This document shows positions 1 to 5,497 of a DNA stretch of 7,326 nucleotides, piece after piece (the first letter of the stretch is position 1; each line of letters starts with the position of its first letter). Source of the stretch: Planctomycetaceae bacterium (lineage in GTDB: Bacteria > Planctomycetota > Planctomycetia > Planctomycetales > Planctomycetaceae); contig JALWSL010000211.1 in the NCBI GenBank assembly GCA_027080405.1, forward strand, positions 1 to 7,326, in the 5' to 3' direction. A program made the translations under genes and the position numbers. The notes under the pieces were generated by a model. The model did no database searches. It worked only from the letters and a program-made list of their open reading frames with translations, and was not told the DNA's origin.

Positions 1-1089
1 GATGTGCAAGTTATACGTCACTTCATCCGCCTCGACGCGAATCATGGACGGTTCGACGTAGTTGATCGCTCCATAAAAAGCGTCCAGTGGAACATTGCCA
101 AGAGATTCCGGGAACATTTTTTGCGCATTCCCGTAAGCGTGCTGCCAAAACGAACGGGATCGGCCGACCAGATTTTCCCACATGCGGGACTGCGATTCAT
201 GAATTCCCAACGATACGGCTCGCCCCATCGGCGTTCCGGCGTGTTCCGGCAACAGGCCCTGTTCGTACATGCCGTGGCCCGCCTCGTGCAATGTACCGAA
301 GAATGCCATGTTGAAGAAGTGATCGTCATACCGCGTGGTCAATCTGCAATCACCCGGGCCGAAGCCACTACAGAACGGATGGGCGGAAACATCAATCCGT
401 CCCCGATGAAAATCGAAACCGATTTCTGCGGCCATCTGTTTCGAGAATTCCCGCTGTGCATCAACCGGAAACGAACGGCACACAATTGTACGATCCGGTT
501 TGTTGCCCGCTTCTGCAATTTTCGCGACCAACGGAACCAGTTGCTCCCGCAATTGCGAAAAAGTGGATTGCACCTGGGCAGTTGTCATTCCTGGTTCGTA
601 CGAATCGAGCAACGCATCGTACAACGGGCCATCTGTCTGCTGCAGGCAGGCGGCCTGTTCCCGTTTCAGGGCGATCATCTGTTTGAGCCACGGCTCGAAT
701 GCAGAAAAATCGTTCGCCTGTTTGGCTTCACTCCAGGCATGTTGCGAGAGCGCACTGACTCGGGAAAGTTCTTCCACAAGCCGTTGGGGCAGTTTTGTGG
801 CTCGTTCATAACTTCGCTTTGCCTCACGAACATTGACCGCCTCAATGCTGTCCTCGGCTCCCAAATCTGTTTGAGAGAGTTTTTCGAGTAAGTCTCCGAG
901 TTGCGGCGAGGTTGCCCATTGATGCTCCAGTCCCGCGATCAGACTGACCTGCTCTGCTCGTAACTCCGCACCACCACTCGGCATGTATGTTTCACGGTCC
1001 CAGTTGAGAACACTCGCGCAGGAACCGAGAAGACTGATCCGTTTCAGTTCTGTGATAAGCTCATCGTATGCTTGCTGATTGTTTGGCAT
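1..1089 (-). CDS. M32 family metallocarboxypeptidase (carboxypeptidase Taq type), C-terminus outside the window
   Basis: Reading leftwards from an ATG at 1087-1089, the frame stays open for 363 codons to the window edge. M32 proteins are usually about 500 residues, so roughly the last 140 are missing. The product is a metal-dependent carboxypeptidase removing residues from peptide C-termini, probably cytoplasmic because no signal peptide is seen. Family motifs appear in the right order: DxRxT (D247-T251), the metal site HEAGH (H268, E269, H272), HESQS about 30 residues later (H297, E298, where E298 is the expected third metal ligand), and IRxxAD (350-355). The GxxQDxHW motif would lie beyond the edge. 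The N-terminal 230 residues are a helical region typical of the family. No good Shine-Dalgarno precedes the ATG (a weak CGGAA lies close to it), but the protein begins where homologues do. Family assignment is very secure; a role in peptide recycling is inference. Confidence 0.95.
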   Translation of the reverse strand, partial: MPNNQQAYDELITELKRISLLGSCASVLNWDRETYMPSGGAELRAEQVSLIAGLEHQWATSPQLGDLLEKLSQTDLGAEDSIEAVNVREAKRSYERATKLPQRLVEELSRVSALSQHAWSEAKQANDFSAFEPWLKQMIALKREQAACLQQTDGPLYDALLDSYEPGMTTAQVQSTFSQLREQLVPLVAKIAEAGNKPDRTIVCRSFPVDAQREFSKQMAAEIGFDFHRGRIDVSAHPFCSGFGPGDCRLTTRYDDHFFNMAFFGTLHEAGHGMYEQGLLPEHAGTPMGRAVSLGIHESQSRMWENLVGRSRSFWQHAYGNAQKMFPESLGNVPLDAFYGAINYVEPSMIRVEADEVTYNLHI

Positions 1090-1137
1090 GATTTCCGTTT
1101 CGATGTGATCCTGTTATGTGTGGGTTATGGTTAAATG

Positions 1138-1143
1138 AGTCAA
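1138..1143 (-). promoter_or_regulatory. possible -35 element (TTGACT) upstream of the carboxypeptidase
   Basis: On the minus strand TTGACT matches five of six bases of the sigma-70 -35 consensus and lies about 50 bases upstream of the carboxypeptidase ATG. About 17-18 bases further on is only CACATA/ACATAA, a poor -10, so the call is weak. Two overlapping TGACAG copies (7-base period) sit just upstream of it. Confidence 0.2.
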
Positions 1144-1227
1144 AGCTGTCATCTGTCAGGCATGGAACGCGCACAGAAAACCGGACAGACCCGGCAGGGT
1201 GCATCAAGGCGCACTTTCGACACGCAT

Positions 1228-1321
1228 CCCCCATTGGGGGCGGTGCGACGCTCCCTGCGTCCTGGTAAATGTTTTACGGGGATTCCGCATTCATGCGACT
1301 CGCCGCTGCTTCACGTGTGAA
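1228..1321. repeat. cluster of four small perfect inverted repeats, possible 3' end of the symporter transcript
   Basis: Four 5-bp perfect inverted repeats occur within about 95 bases: CCCCC/GGGGG at 1228-1240 (3-base loop), GACGC/GCGTC at 1247-1261 (5-base loop), CGCAT/ATGCG at 1286-1297 and TTCAC/GTGAA at 1310-1321 (the last two with only 2 bases between arms). They lie 17-110 bases past the symporter stop codon on the minus strand. The first two are GC-rich enough to fold in RNA, but none is followed by a T-tract on either strand, so this is not a standard intrinsic terminator. They could be Rho-dependent 3'-end structures or part of a dispersed intergenic repeat. Confidence 0.3.
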
Positions 1322-1337
1322 ATAGTTTGGAATACCG

Positions 1338-3407
1338 TTATTTTGTCGGGAAAAAACGATCCAGTGTTTCCTGACTGGGTGGTTTCGTCACGAGCGAAAC
1401 GAGAATCATGGCTAATGTGGAGCCGAGGATCATTGTCATCACCGGCATCGTCTGAATGATTCCCGGTTCGATATGCTGGCCCGGTTTGGTGAAGCTGACG
1501 AATGAATCGCCACCAAAGTTGATCGTGAAGTTTGAAATTGCCGCGTAATCGGACATCGTAAACAGATACAGCCACAACGAAATCGCCGTGATGATGCAGG
1601 CATACGCTCCCGCTTTGGTCAAGCGTTTCCAATAAAGAGCGGCCAGAATCAGCGGAAACAGGCTGGAAAACCCGCTGAAGCACCAAACCCCCAGCGTAAA
1701 GACCTGTCGAGGTTCAAACAGACTGAAAAAGTAGGTCAGCGCAACAATCGCGATAATAAACAGCCGAGCGATGATGACCGTCTGTTTGTCGCTGAAACGG
1801 TTTTTGCCGCCATAGTGAACGACGATATCTTCAGTGAAAATCGTGCCGACACACAGAAATTGGCTATCGAGCGAAGACATGATCGCGGCGAGAATTCCCG
1901 CGGTCAAAAAACCGGTCAGGACAGGTGTGGTAATCATCTTCACCATGGTCGCCAGAACAGCATTGGGAGGAAAATGCGGCGGGAACATCGCTTTGCCATT
2001 CAATTCGGCAGAGGTTGCCCAAACGCCAACCAGAACGCAGGGCACCCAAACAATCATAATGAAAACAGGATGAGCCACGACCGGCAGTTTGAAGCTGTTC
2101 GCGTTCTTGGCGGTCAGCCAATGTTGAAACAGATGTGGAAACATTCCGACAGAAAGTGGCACGAACAGATACGTCAGAAACTTCCACGGATCGATGTGAT
2201 GAGGGGCATCGGGTGCCCATTTGGTCGCGCGGTAAACGCCTCGTGCTTTTTTGCGTGTCCAGAATTTTCCTGCTTTCGGATTCTTGGGGTCGATCAATTT
2301 CTTCGGGTGTCCGATTTTATCGGCGAAGATTTTATACCCGGCCAATTCGGCTCCCGGTTTGCGGGGATATTGTTGCAGCGCTTCGTGCGTCAGTTCGGTT
2401 TTATCCCAATCTTCAGGCTTTGTTTCTGGCGGAATGCGATCATCCTGCCAGAGATAGGCATCGTTGATTTGCGCAATCGAAAGCTGCTTCAGTAACCCGT
2501 TTTTCTTTGCGAAAATGGTTTCCGCTTTCAATTGCCAATTGGGCATCCGCGGTTTGAAAGCGGCGTAGGCAGCCTTTTTCTGTTCTTCGGTGAGCGAAAT
2601 CGATTTCAGCTTTTTGGACGCGTAATTGTATTTCGCCATCGTTTTCCATTGCGCATAAGCCTGTTCGTATCTTTCCTGATCCTCCGGAGCGACAGAACGC
2701 ATCAGTTTGGACGGATTCTTTTTCGCAACCGCTTCGCTGGCCGCTTTCAATCCTCCCAGGTGATCGGCAATGATATAAAATGTGACCACGCCGAGAATCA
2801 TGAAAACAAGTGTCTGAAAGGTGTTCGCCCACGCGGTGCCACGCATTCCGCCGAAGAAAACGTAAATCAGAACGACAGCGCAAATAACCAGCGAAGCCAA
2901 CCAGGGCGGAACGCCGTAATCGTAGAGGGCGAAGCTCGATTCAAACGCCCCTTCGGTCACACTGTTGACAACCGTTCCGGAAGCCATCACCCCAATCAGT
3001 AAATACGGAATGACCAGGCCGACCAGAATCGGAAAGAGCAGAATTCCAATCTTGTCGCTTTCCAGACGATCCCGAAAAAACTGGATTTGTGTGGTGTATC
3101 CATATTTTTTCCCCAGCGACCAAACCTTCACGCCAAGCACAAAAAAGCAAAGCGAATGAATAATCCCGGAAGAACTGGCCAGCATCCCGTAAACGCCAAT
3201 TCCTTCCTTGTACGCTTCGCCGCTGGAGCCAACCAACGCAAAGGCTGTCATCGTGGTGCCGAAGATCGACATCAGCAACAGAAACGGCCCAATCGAGTGG
3301 CTCGCCAGCATGTAATCTTTACTGGTTCCCTTGAACAGTCGACTGGAGAAAATTCCCAGAATCAACAGCAATGCCAAATAGACGGTAATAATCGTTAACT
3401 GGATCAC
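1338..3407 (-). CDS. sodium/solute symporter (SSS family), 689 aa with a large hydrophilic insertion
   Basis: The product is an inner-membrane secondary transporter using the sodium gradient for solute uptake. Thirteen hydrophobic segments can be placed (about 2-20, 40-60, 73-97, 121-145, 168-188, 193-213, 407-428, 441-464, 489-512, 541-562, 569-592, 597-617, 653-673), as in PutP. Family marks are the GGMRGTAWANTFQ signature (186-198), the QHWLTAKN stretch (428-435, equivalent of TDQ..QR.LAAK) and AAIMSSLDSQ (507-516), whose A508, S511 and S512 fit the Na2 sodium site of vSGLT. Homologues are usually 450-550 residues; the excess lies in residues about 220-405. The start is GTG, fixed by GGAGG six bases upstream and a 4-base overlap with the DUF3311 stop. 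A DUF3311 partner is known for MctP-type monocarboxylate symporters, so a small organic acid is a plausible substrate, but none can be read from sequence. Confidence 0.93.
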   Translation of the reverse strand: MIQLTIITVYLALLLILGIFSSRLFKGTSKDYMLASHSIGPFLLLMSIFGTTMTAFALVGSSGEAYKEGIGVYGMLASSSGIIHSLCFFVLGVKVWSLGKKYGYTTQIQFFRDRLESDKIGILLFPILVGLVIPYLLIGVMASGTVVNSVTEGAFESSFALYDYGVPPWLASLVICAVVLIYVFFGGMRGTAWANTFQTLVFMILGVVTFYIIADHLGGLKAASEAVAKKNPSKLMRSVAPEDQERYEQAYAQWKTMAKYNYASKKLKSISLTEEQKKAAYAAFKPRMPNWQLKAETIFAKKNGLLKQLSIAQINDAYLWQDDRIPPETKPEDWDKTELTHEALQQYPRKPGAELAGYKIFADKIGHPKKLIDPKNPKAGKFWTRKKARGVYRATKWAPDAPHHIDPWKFLTYLFVPLSVGMFPHLFQHWLTAKNANSFKLPVVAHPVFIMIVWVPCVLVGVWATSAELNGKAMFPPHFPPNAVLATMVKMITTPVLTGFLTAGILAAIMSSLDSQFLCVGTIFTEDIVVHYGGKNRFSDKQTVIIARLFIIAIVALTYFFSLFEPRQVFTLGVWCFSGFSSLFPLILAALYWKRLTKAGAYACIITAISLWLYLFTMSDYAAISNFTINFGGDSFVSFTKPGQHIEPGIIQTMPVMTMILGSTLAMILVSLVTKPPSQETLDRFFPTK
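2193..2750 (-). other. lysine-rich insertion domain within the symporter (residues ~220-405)
   Basis: About 185 hydrophilic residues separate transmembrane segment VI (ending near HLGG, 216-219) from segment VII (starting near PWKF, 407-410). By hand count it has 29 Lys and 8 Arg against 21 Asp plus Glu, net about +16. It contains short charged, helix-like stretches and Trp/Tyr/Pro-rich segments, with no Cys and no recognised domain. Family topology (N-terminus outside, 13 segments) puts this loop on the periplasmic face, at the site of the extended outer loop of animal SGLTs. The reading frame is continuous across it, so it is not a frameshift artefact. Confidence 0.75.
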
Positions 3408-3673
3408 GCTTCACCTCCGTTGTTTTCAGAGATGACAGGGTTTCCGGAGGTAGCAGGGTTTTCAGAGTTGACAGGAGCATCCTCGGCAGGATCGATTGGC
3501 CAGGCGTAAAGGGTTGCCAGGTACCACGTCACCGCCGCTGCGACAGAAATCCCTGCATGATAGAGCAGCCCGATCGGCATGAATCCGAATACGAGCGTTG
3601 CATCATCCCAGAACCAAAGATCCTGATGCAGAATGATCAGTAACAGGACCAATCCCCAGATAGCATATTTCAT
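3404..3673 (-). CDS. DUF3311 small membrane protein, partner of the symporter
   Basis: An 89-residue protein with two hydrophobic segments (about 4-15 and 27-55) joined by the DUF3311 hallmark HQDLWFWDDATLVFG (16-30) followed by MPIGLLYHAG. DUF3311 proteins are typically encoded next to SSS symporters of the MctP type and are thought to assist them; the biochemical role is unknown. The TGA stop overlaps the symporter GTG by 4 bases, implying coupled translation. I chose the ATG at 3671-3673; an in-frame GTG at 3686-3688 would add five residues, but no Shine-Dalgarno supports it. The tail after residue 59 is polar and contains three tandem hexapeptides (67-84) of the form P-x-x-S-x-N, followed by NGGEA. 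The hydrophobic part is standard for the family; the repeat tail looks like a local addition. Confidence 0.88.
   Translation of the reverse strand: MKYAIWGLVLLLIILHQDLWFWDDATLVFGFMPIGLLYHAGISVAAAVTWYLATLYAWPIDPAEDAPVNSENPATSGNPVISENNGGEA
3414..3418 (-). promoter_or_regulatory. strong Shine-Dalgarno deciding the symporter GTG start
   Basis: On the minus strand GGAGG lies six bases before the GTG at 3405-3407 and inside the last codons of DUF3311 (its Gly-Gly). It supports the GTG start and, with the 4-base stop/start overlap, translational coupling. Confidence 0.8.
3422..3475 (-). repeat. three tandem 18-bp repeats coding hexapeptides in the DUF3311 tail
   Basis: Three imperfect 18-base units (3422-3439, 3440-3457, 3458-3475) lie head to tail. 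The outer two differ at one base; the middle one is more diverged. Each encodes six residues: PVNSEN, PATSGN and PVISEN in reading order. The 18-base period keeps the frame, so copy number can change without breaking the gene or the overlap with the symporter. Confidence 0.9.
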
Positions 3674-3691
3674 TGATATTATTCTCACTTA

Positions 3692-3709
3692 ATTTTGAGC
3701 ATTTTGAGC
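3692..3709. repeat. perfect 9-bp tandem repeat ATTTTGAGC x2
   Basis: Two exact head-to-tail copies (3692-3700 and 3701-3709) lie 19-36 bases upstream of the DUF3311 ATG, within the likely 5' leader of the DUF3311-symporter transcript. A role is unknown; it could be a short protein-binding site or chance. Confidence 0.6.
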
Positions 3710-3758
3710 AACGGCAGGAATCAACAGGCAGGAACCCGGTTAATTTCGGGAAGCCGCC

Positions 3759-3767
3759 ATTCTAACA
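3759..3767 (-). promoter_or_regulatory. candidate extended -10 promoter for the DUF3311-symporter unit
   Basis: On the minus strand TGTTAGAAT matches an extended -10 (TGn plus TAGAAT, five of six to TATAAT), 86 bases upstream of the DUF3311 ATG. The -35 region is poor, as is common with extended -10 promoters. A small inverted repeat (CCCG/CGGG, 3735-3750) would lie at the start of the transcript. Confidence 0.35.
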
Positions 3768-3811
3768 GGGGAATAAACCCAAAATACAGGCGTCCGGATG
3801 GGACTTTTCCG

Positions 3812-3835
3812 ATTTCACCACAAATTTCACGACAA
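3812..3835. repeat. 12-bp tandem repeat upstream of the minus-strand promoter
   Basis: ATTTCACCACAA is followed directly by ATTTCACGACAA, one mismatch in twelve. It lies roughly 45-75 bases upstream of the candidate minus-strand -10 at 3759-3767, a usual place for activator sites. A GACA/TGTC inverted repeat around five A's (3831-3843) overlaps its end. Regulatory role is inference. Confidence 0.45.
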
Positions 3836-3912
3836 AAAATGTCACTCGAAAATAGCTCAATCAAGAGCCATTACCTCACCCACACCAAAAGGGCAGGCTA
3901 AACGGACTGAAT

Positions 3913-3939
3913 TGCGAACTCCAACGGCTGCGAACTCCA
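3913..3939 (+). repeat. 11-bp direct repeat TGCGAACTCCA x2, 16-bp period, next to TATAAT
   Basis: Exact copies lie at 3913-3923 and 3929-3939, ending three bases before a perfect TATAAT. A direct pair at this position resembles a two-site operator. No binding protein can be named. Confidence 0.5.
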
Positions 3940-3941
3940 GC

Positions 3942-3947
3942 TATAAT
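3942..3947 (+). promoter_or_regulatory. possible -10 element TATAAT (plus strand)
   Basis: A perfect TATAAT. No -35 is found at 17-base spacing (TTGCGA at 3912-3917 is 24 bases away), so a promoter here would need an activator, perhaps at the adjacent 11-bp repeats. It could start a short RNA or a long leader for the hydrolase gene. Confidence 0.3.
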
Positions 3948-4048
3948 CGTTTGCTCCAATCAGATCGCAATCAGAAAATAATCAAACGATCGAAGTTTAC
4001 CAATCTGTTTCTCGGGAAAAAAGCGAATCGGAACAGTCGAAGCGCACC

Positions 4049-4083
4049 ATTTGCGGCGTTCCATTTGGGCCATCTCCGCAAAT
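4049..4083 (+). repeat. 8-bp perfect inverted repeat ATTTGCGG / CCGCAAAT
   Basis: The arms are at 4049-4056 and 4076-4083 with 19 bases between. The right arm ends five bases before the -35 of the candidate hydrolase promoter, so it could be an operator for a dimeric regulator. In RNA it would form a stem followed by TTCGTTTG, a poor terminator tail. Confidence 0.45.
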
Positions 4084-4088
4084 TTCGT

Positions 4089-4117
4089 TTGAGTTCTCTG
4101 ATGTTTTTGGATACAAT
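4089..4117 (+). promoter_or_regulatory. sigma-70-like promoter for the hydrolase-DUF1501-PSCyt1 unit
   Basis: TTGAGT (4089-4094) and TACAAT (4112-4117) are separated by exactly 17 bases, matching four and five of six consensus bases. Transcription would start near 4124, leaving a leader of about 150 bases before the ATG at 4277. This is the best promoter match in the region. Confidence 0.5.
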
Positions 4118-4161
4118 TGTTCTGTCGCGAAGATCTCGTGGCAGCCTGCCTTATTGAGCTA

Positions 4162-4196
4162 TCCTTTCCGCAAAACGGGAAGGAATCGGCCTCCCG
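4162..4196 (+). promoter_or_regulatory. leader segment with two mutually exclusive hairpins
   Basis: Segment A (4162-4170, TCCTTTCCG) pairs with segment B (4176-4184, CGGGAAGGA) over nine base pairs including one G-U, with a five-base loop. B can instead pair with segment C (4190-4196, CCTCCCG) through seven base pairs and one bulged A. Both cannot form together. The segment lies within the predicted leader, about 80 bases before the hydrolase ATG. No T-tract follows, so any control would more likely act on translation, RNA stability or Rho access. It matches no riboswitch class I recognise. Confidence 0.35.
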
Positions 4197-4260
4197 CCTG
4201 TAGATCCGTCGCATGGGTGATCCGTTTTCCTGTTTGAGCAATGATTTTGCCCAACGTAAC

Positions 4261-4266
4261 GAAGGA
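4261..4266 (+). promoter_or_regulatory. Shine-Dalgarno of the hydrolase gene
   Basis: GAAGGA ends ten bases before the ATG at 4277. The in-frame ATG at 4241 has no such site and would place 12 residues before the twin-arginine signal, so 4277 is preferred. Confidence 0.55.
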
Positions 4267-4276
4267 ACGCAAGGCG

Positions 4277-5392
4277 ATGTATTCTCGTAGAAGTTTTCTC
4301 ACGCATTCGGCGTCTGCTGTGGCAGCCGGGACTTTTCTTTCTGCCGGTTCGCAATCGGTAAAAGCGAATGTTGCCAAGGGCGATATTGTCTGGCACGATG
4401 TCAGAGACTGGGGCGTGGAAGGCCGCGGTTGGGACGATACCGAAAAATACTTCGACCGTCTGCCTGCCCGTGCCAAGGGAAAAGTTCGCTCAGCCGTTTG
4501 GAATCTCTCGCGGCACAGTGCAGGAATGCTCGTTCGTTTTCGTACCGATGCCACTTCGATCCACGCTCATTACAAAGTGACTTCTCCTGGTTTGGCGATG
4601 CCTCACATGCCCGCGACCGGTGTTTCCGGGTTGGATTTGTATGCCGAAGATGACAAGGGAAACACACGCTGGCTTGCGGTGGTCAAACCGAACAGGCAGG
4701 AAATGAAAACGGCCATCATCTCCGGCATCATCCCGGGAGAGAGGACGTACACGGTTTATCTTCCTCTTTATAACGGCACCGAATTTCTGAAAATCGGTGT
4801 GCCAGCCGGTTGTTCGTTTGAACCGCTGGAGCCGCGCAAAGAGAAGCCGCTCGTTTTTTACGGGACATCGATCACACATGGGGCGTGTGCCTCTCGCCCG
4901 GGGATGCCTCATCCTGCGATTTTGGGGCGTCGGTTGAACCGACCGATTATCAACCTCGGTTTTTCCGGCAACGGCAAGCTGGAAAAAGAAGTGGGCGATT
5001 TCCTGTGTGAACTGGATCCAGCCGTTTATATTCTCGACTGCCTGCCGAACATGGTCGCCAGGGAAGTCGCCGAGCGAACCGAACCGTTTGTCAAACAACT
5101 TCGAAAAGCCCGTCCAGAAACACCGATTCTGATGGTCGAAGACCGCACATACCCGAACGCGCCTTTTCTGCTGAGTCGCCAAAAACGACATGCAACCAGC
5201 CGGGCCGAGTTCCGGAAAGCGTATCAGAACCTGTTGAAAGCGGGCTTCAAAAAAATGGCCTACATCAAAGGAGAGACCTTGCTCGGCGAAGACCGCGATG
5301 ACACCACCGATGGTTCACATCCGTCCGATCTCGGTTTTTATCGCCACGTCAAAGTTTTTGAACCTGCACTACGAAAATTGCTCAAGGCGTAA
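4277..5392 (+). CDS. Tat-exported SGNH/GDSL hydrolase with N-terminal GxDLY domain
   Basis: A 371-residue predicted esterase or acylhydrolase. Residues 3-8 (SRRSFL) start a twin-arginine signal, followed by a hydrophobic Ala/Ser stretch and likely cleavage near SVKA (27-30), so it is exported folded. Residues about 35-185 form the beta-rich N-terminal domain named for its GxDLY motif, here GLDLY at 118-122. Residues about 190-370 are the SGNH domain: block I YGTSITHG with nucleophile S198, oxyanion Gly G228 in NLGFSGNG, block III Asn N258 in DCLPNM, and block V DGSHPS with D345 and H348. The triad is therefore complete. Related proteins of this architecture are linked to removal of acyl groups, often from carbohydrates; the substrate is not readable here. 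It heads a plus-strand series with DUF1501 and a PSCyt1 protein, suggesting a cell-envelope role. Confidence 0.93.
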   Translation: MYSRRSFLTHSASAVAAGTFLSAGSQSVKANVAKGDIVWHDVRDWGVEGRGWDDTEKYFDRLPARAKGKVRSAVWNLSRHSAGMLVRFRTDATSIHAHYKVTSPGLAMPHMPATGVSGLDLYAEDDKGNTRWLAVVKPNRQEMKTAIISGIIPGERTYTVYLPLYNGTEFLKIGVPAGCSFEPLEPRKEKPLVFYGTSITHGACASRPGMPHPAILGRRLNRPIINLGFSGNGKLEKEVGDFLCELDPAVYILDCLPNMVAREVAERTEPFVKQLRKARPETPILMVEDRTYPNAPFLLSRQKRHATSRAEFRKAYQNLLKAGFKKMAYIKGETLLGEDRDDTTDGSHPSDLGFYRHVKVFEPALRKLLKA

Positions 5393-5400
5393 AATGGTAA

Positions 5401-5422
5401 AAGGTGCGTCACGACGTACCTT
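5401..5422 (+). terminator. strong hairpin just after the hydrolase stop codon
   Basis: AAGGTGCGT (5401-5409) pairs with ACGTACCTT (5414-5422) over nine base pairs, including one G-U, around loop CACG, eight bases after the stop codon. No T-tract follows, so it may be a partial or Rho-assisted terminator, or a 3' stabilising structure separating hydrolase and DUF1501 message levels. Confidence 0.4.
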
Positions 5423-5438
5423 CGAAGCAACAGATTTG

Positions 5439-5458
5439 AACGATTGAAAACGATTGAT
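5439..5458 (+). repeat. 10-bp tandem repeat AACGATTGA(A/T) x2
   Basis: Two head-to-tail copies (5439-5448, 5449-5458) with one mismatch, one helical turn apart, 40-59 bases upstream of the DUF1501 start. It contains TTGAAA-like -35 sequence but no convincing -10 follows. It may be a regulatory site for internal initiation or chance. Confidence 0.4.
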
Positions 5459-5485
5459 TTGGTGCATTGCAAAGCGCCAGCGTTT

Positions 5486-5491
5486 GAAGGG
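5486..5491 (+). promoter_or_regulatory. Shine-Dalgarno fixing the DUF1501 start
   Basis: GAAGGG lies six bases before the ATG at 5498. An in-frame ATG at 5444 would add 18 residues unlike any signal sequence and has no ribosome site, so 5498 is preferred. Confidence 0.7.
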
Positions 5492-5497
5492 TTCATA

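Larger units (their letters stand above)
3674..4276. other. divergent intergenic control region, no convincing gene
   Basis: About 600 bases separate the DUF3311 start (minus) from the hydrolase start (plus). Short open frames on both strands give low-complexity or arginine-rich translations without a ribosome site, recognisable motif or family resemblance, so I call no gene. The region is richer in A+T than the flanking genes and holds promoter-like sequences on both strands, short direct repeats, an 8-bp inverted repeat and a hairpin-rich leader, listed separately. Confidence 0.8.

Noticed and set aside
4..891. Long open frame on the plus strand (295 codons)
   Set aside because: It runs antisense through the M32 carboxypeptidase, whose catalytic motifs are all in the minus frame; its translation shows no family features and no ribosome site.
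1815..2495. Plus-strand open frame of 226 codons
   Set aside because: It is antisense to the symporter and rich in Arg, Asn and Gln, as expected for the reverse of a membrane-protein frame; no ribosome site.
3422..3475. Tandem 18-bp units considered as a CRISPR-like array
   Set aside because: The units abut without spacers and encode an in-frame peptide repeat inside DUF3311.
3798..4157. Plus-strand open frame of 119 codons in the divergent gap
   Set aside because: It is rich in Lys, Arg and Ser, has no ribosome site or recognisable motif, and covers the promoter-like sequences; a minus-strand frame at 3960-4241 has the same problems.
4241..4276. Upstream ATG as start of the hydrolase
   Set aside because: It adds 12 residues before the twin-arginine motif and has no Shine-Dalgarno; the ATG at 4277 has GAAGGA upstream.
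4490..5191. Minus-strand open frame of 233 codons
   Set aside because: It lies opposite the SGNH hydrolase, whose triad and signal peptide prove the plus frame.
5444..5497. Upstream ATG as start of DUF1501
   Set aside because: The extra 18 residues do not resemble family N-termini, while the ATG at 5498 has GAAGGG six bases before it.
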